Below are positions 62,701-64,000 of a stretch of DNA of 64,000 bases, piece after piece. The DNA is from Glandiceps talaboti. Its lineage: Eukaryota; Hemichordata; Enteropneusta; Spengelidae. A program made the translations under genes and the position numbers. Numbering within the stretch: the first letter of the stretch is position 1; every line of letters starts with the position of its first letter. The notes beneath the pieces were generated by a model. The model ran no database searches and was not told the origin of the DNA. It was given only the letters and a program-made list of their open reading frames with translations. The stretch covers positions 19,906,740 to 19,970,739 of the forward strand of contig NC_135561.1 of the NCBI RefSeq assembly GCF_964340395.1, written 5' to 3'.

Positions 62701-63282
62701 ACATGTAGTTTTTAAAAATGTTTACCCACATGCTGATCCATACTAGGTATAGGTGTTCATTTGCTGAATGATTATCCAGTTGTCTATCCAACCCTGTTGT
62801 TATCTTTCCAATATACACGATCATTTGGTTGCTGCTATGGTTGTGGTCATGTTGCTAGATATATTAGCATACATTTTTTGAATTTTCATTCACTTTTCTA
62901 TGAATCCTTGACATTATCATTGCAATTTACGTGATCATTTGGCTGTTGCTATGAGTGTGGTCTTGTTGCTAGGTATATTTGCATACATTTTTTTGGAATG
63001 TTTATTCTTTTGTCTATTAATCCATGTTATTTTTGACCAATACCATTTTTGACCATAGTAGTTTAAAGTAGTTTACACCCACACACACAGACAGACAGAC
63101 AGACAGACACTTAGCGATGCCTATAGCACTACTGAACCTTATCAGTTCAGTTGTGCTAAAATTAACATTTTTTGGACCAAATCACACACCTAAGGGGTGA
63201 TCATTTTGATTTGAACAATTGCCAATTAGACACCCAAAGTAACATCACCACTCATATCAGTTTCACAACATTTGTTTACTTC

Positions 63283-63334
<52 letters not shown>

Positions 63335-64000
63335 TTACCATGCCTATGGCATAACTGAACACTTTGTTCAGTTGTGCTAATAAAAATGGGAGATCACACT
63401 CATCCCCTCCATAATTAAATAAACACAAAGTAGGCTTCTTACCAACAACATTCACGTCCATCTTCATATCACCATATTTTCTCCTGATGTGATTTGCCAA
63501 TCTATCTTTTGGTAAATGATGTGTATCTCCACATGCATCAACACTGTAGTTTAAAAAAAATTATTAAAATCTATTTATAGTTCTTTGCTTTTCAGCATCA
63601 TACATGTATCTCTGGCAAAAATTACACATGTATCATGGGCAGAGTTCATTGATCTTCCAAATGAACTATTCCACCTGAATTAGTATCTTTAATTTTAAAA
63701 GTTATCATATGCAATTAAGTGACTATTGATTAACGACATTAACATAGAAGTAAACAAAAACAGTATTAAGAACATTTCTTCTTGGTTTACTAGCAAAATT
63801 GTACTGACTTATAGGAAAAATACTGGCAAGACAAGTCATTGAGAATGACATAGTCCCGGCTATGATTGGGTTTTAAGGAACTCAATGTGTATGTTGTCAT
63901 TTTCTTGATATCACTACTCTGATCACGCAACAACACTTGTGAACCTAAATCAAACAGACTTAGATATGTTGTGTCTGCTCGTTGGACATGGAACATGCCT
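52704..64000 (-). CDS. IRE1/RNase L-type kinase-like gene, seven exons (partial at both ends)
   Basis: The minus-strand exons are 64000-63809 (runs off the window), 63543-63443, 58695-58523, 56138-55944, 54936-54444, 53832-53678 and 52771-52704. Every junction is phase-compatible. The first two exons encode a segment with CGDTHHL and RLANHIRRKYG, which is zinc-finger-like. The fourth is Ser/Thr-rich with a basic QRKRPRR patch. The last three encode a kinase fold: Gly loop GSPGCIVFLG, VAVRR in place of VAxK, HRNLKPSN in place of HRDLKPxN, SDIGRS in place of DFG, GTLCWMP, and SDIQIAGCILYYIFSYGHHP, the last matching IRE1's AGC-YY-S-G-HPF segment. Three catalytic positions are changed, so a pseudokinase is likely. 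The last exon ends in phase 2; the rest of the C-lobe and any KEN ribonuclease domain were not found. Confidence 0.78.
55075..55625. repeat. G-rich dispersed repeat
   Basis: Repeated 'ggtgggggtgttcag' and 'gggggtgggggagtcactg' style blocks resemble those at 12110-12835 and 23740-24620. It lies between kinase exons. No coding sequence is supported. Confidence 0.45.
58735..61567. repeat. 55-bp satellite array, about 42 copies
   Basis: The unit includes 'aatcaacacaccgtacaaaa', 'cagaattaacactgatgcta' and 'taataatacaaacat'. Units differ by a few bases (accgt/accat/atcgt, cat/tat, and a gtacatgtacaaaa variant at about 59990 and 60710). The neighbourhoods of those variants match each other, so blocks of several units have been duplicated together. 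The array is split by the 496-bp foldback element. It lies in the intron between kinase exons 63443 and 58695. Confidence 0.97.
59370..59865. mobile_element. 496-bp foldback-like element with subterminal repeats and 9-bp target duplication
   Basis: The element interrupts the 55-bp satellite. AATCAACAC stands on both sides (59361-59369 and 59866-59874), although an uninterrupted unit has it once. Its left end is a run of CCAACTCGGCCCA-type repeats (59378-59500). Its right end holds about seven units of the reverse orientation (GGGCCGAGTTGGCATGTGAA type, 21-bp period, 59729-59855). The extreme ends pair as GGTGCACGTCCAACTCGGCC and, on the minus strand, GGGGTAGGACCAACTCGGCC. The middle (59500-59725) is AT-rich and non-coding. 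Confidence 0.85.
61740..63065. repeat. About 120-bp dispersed/tandem repeat family
   Basis: The core 'ttggctgttgctatgagtgt' followed by 'ggtcttgttgctagg' and 'atatttgcatacatttt' recurs at about 61810, 61930, 62050, 62830 and 62945, and also at about 51015 and 51130. Spacing is about 115-120 bp where copies are adjacent. No coding potential. Confidence 0.75.
63281..63332. repeat. (CA)n microsatellite
   Basis: About 24 CA units, 110 bases beyond the donor of kinase exon 63543-63443. Shorter simple repeats elsewhere are (GT)n at 11874-11898, (GT)n at 56737-56763 and AGAC tracts at 35390-35455. Confidence 0.96.

Overview
This is animal nuclear DNA. It is AT-rich and intron-rich, with GT-AG introns in consistent phases and many microsatellites. 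It also holds CR1/L2-like LINE fragments, DNA-transposon relics, a tRNA-derived SINE and TTAGGG repeats. The gene content (a P2X receptor, a bacterial-type 3-hydroxybutyrate-dehydrogenase-like SDR, an IRE1/RNase L-type kinase, and a zinc-finger gene of a recombinase-related family) fits an invertebrate deuterostome such as a hemichordate, cephalochordate or echinoderm. A lophotrochozoan cannot be excluded, and the species cannot be fixed from sequence alone.

Layout. Positions 1-2735 and 15246-18633 are two copies of a segmental duplication. Each carries the same last coding exon of a P2X receptor, so a second P2X gene should lie just left of the window. A complete ten-exon P2X gene (+) runs from 6631 to 15689. 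An eight-exon SDR gene (+) runs from 19229 to 30264; its introns hold hAT, LTR and other transposon relics and a minisatellite that grew out of an exon-intron junction. The right half is read from the minus strand. The 3' part of a zinc-finger gene spans 52025 down to 32427. A truncated copy of its largest exon (40070-40990) and an intact-length piggyBac transposase (47341-49092) lie in its introns. From 64000 down to 52704 there are seven phase-compatible exons of an IRE1-like pseudokinase gene, with a 55-bp satellite of about 42 copies and an inserted foldback element in one intron.

No operon-like cooperation is implied. P2X is a surface ATP-gated channel, the SDR a soluble NAD(P)-dependent enzyme, the kinase-like protein probably a signalling or scaffold protein, and the zinc-finger gene probably nuclear. 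All multi-exon models were built by eye from protein-family similarity, splice signals and reading phase. Single exons could be wrong, but every junction reported was checked for phase.
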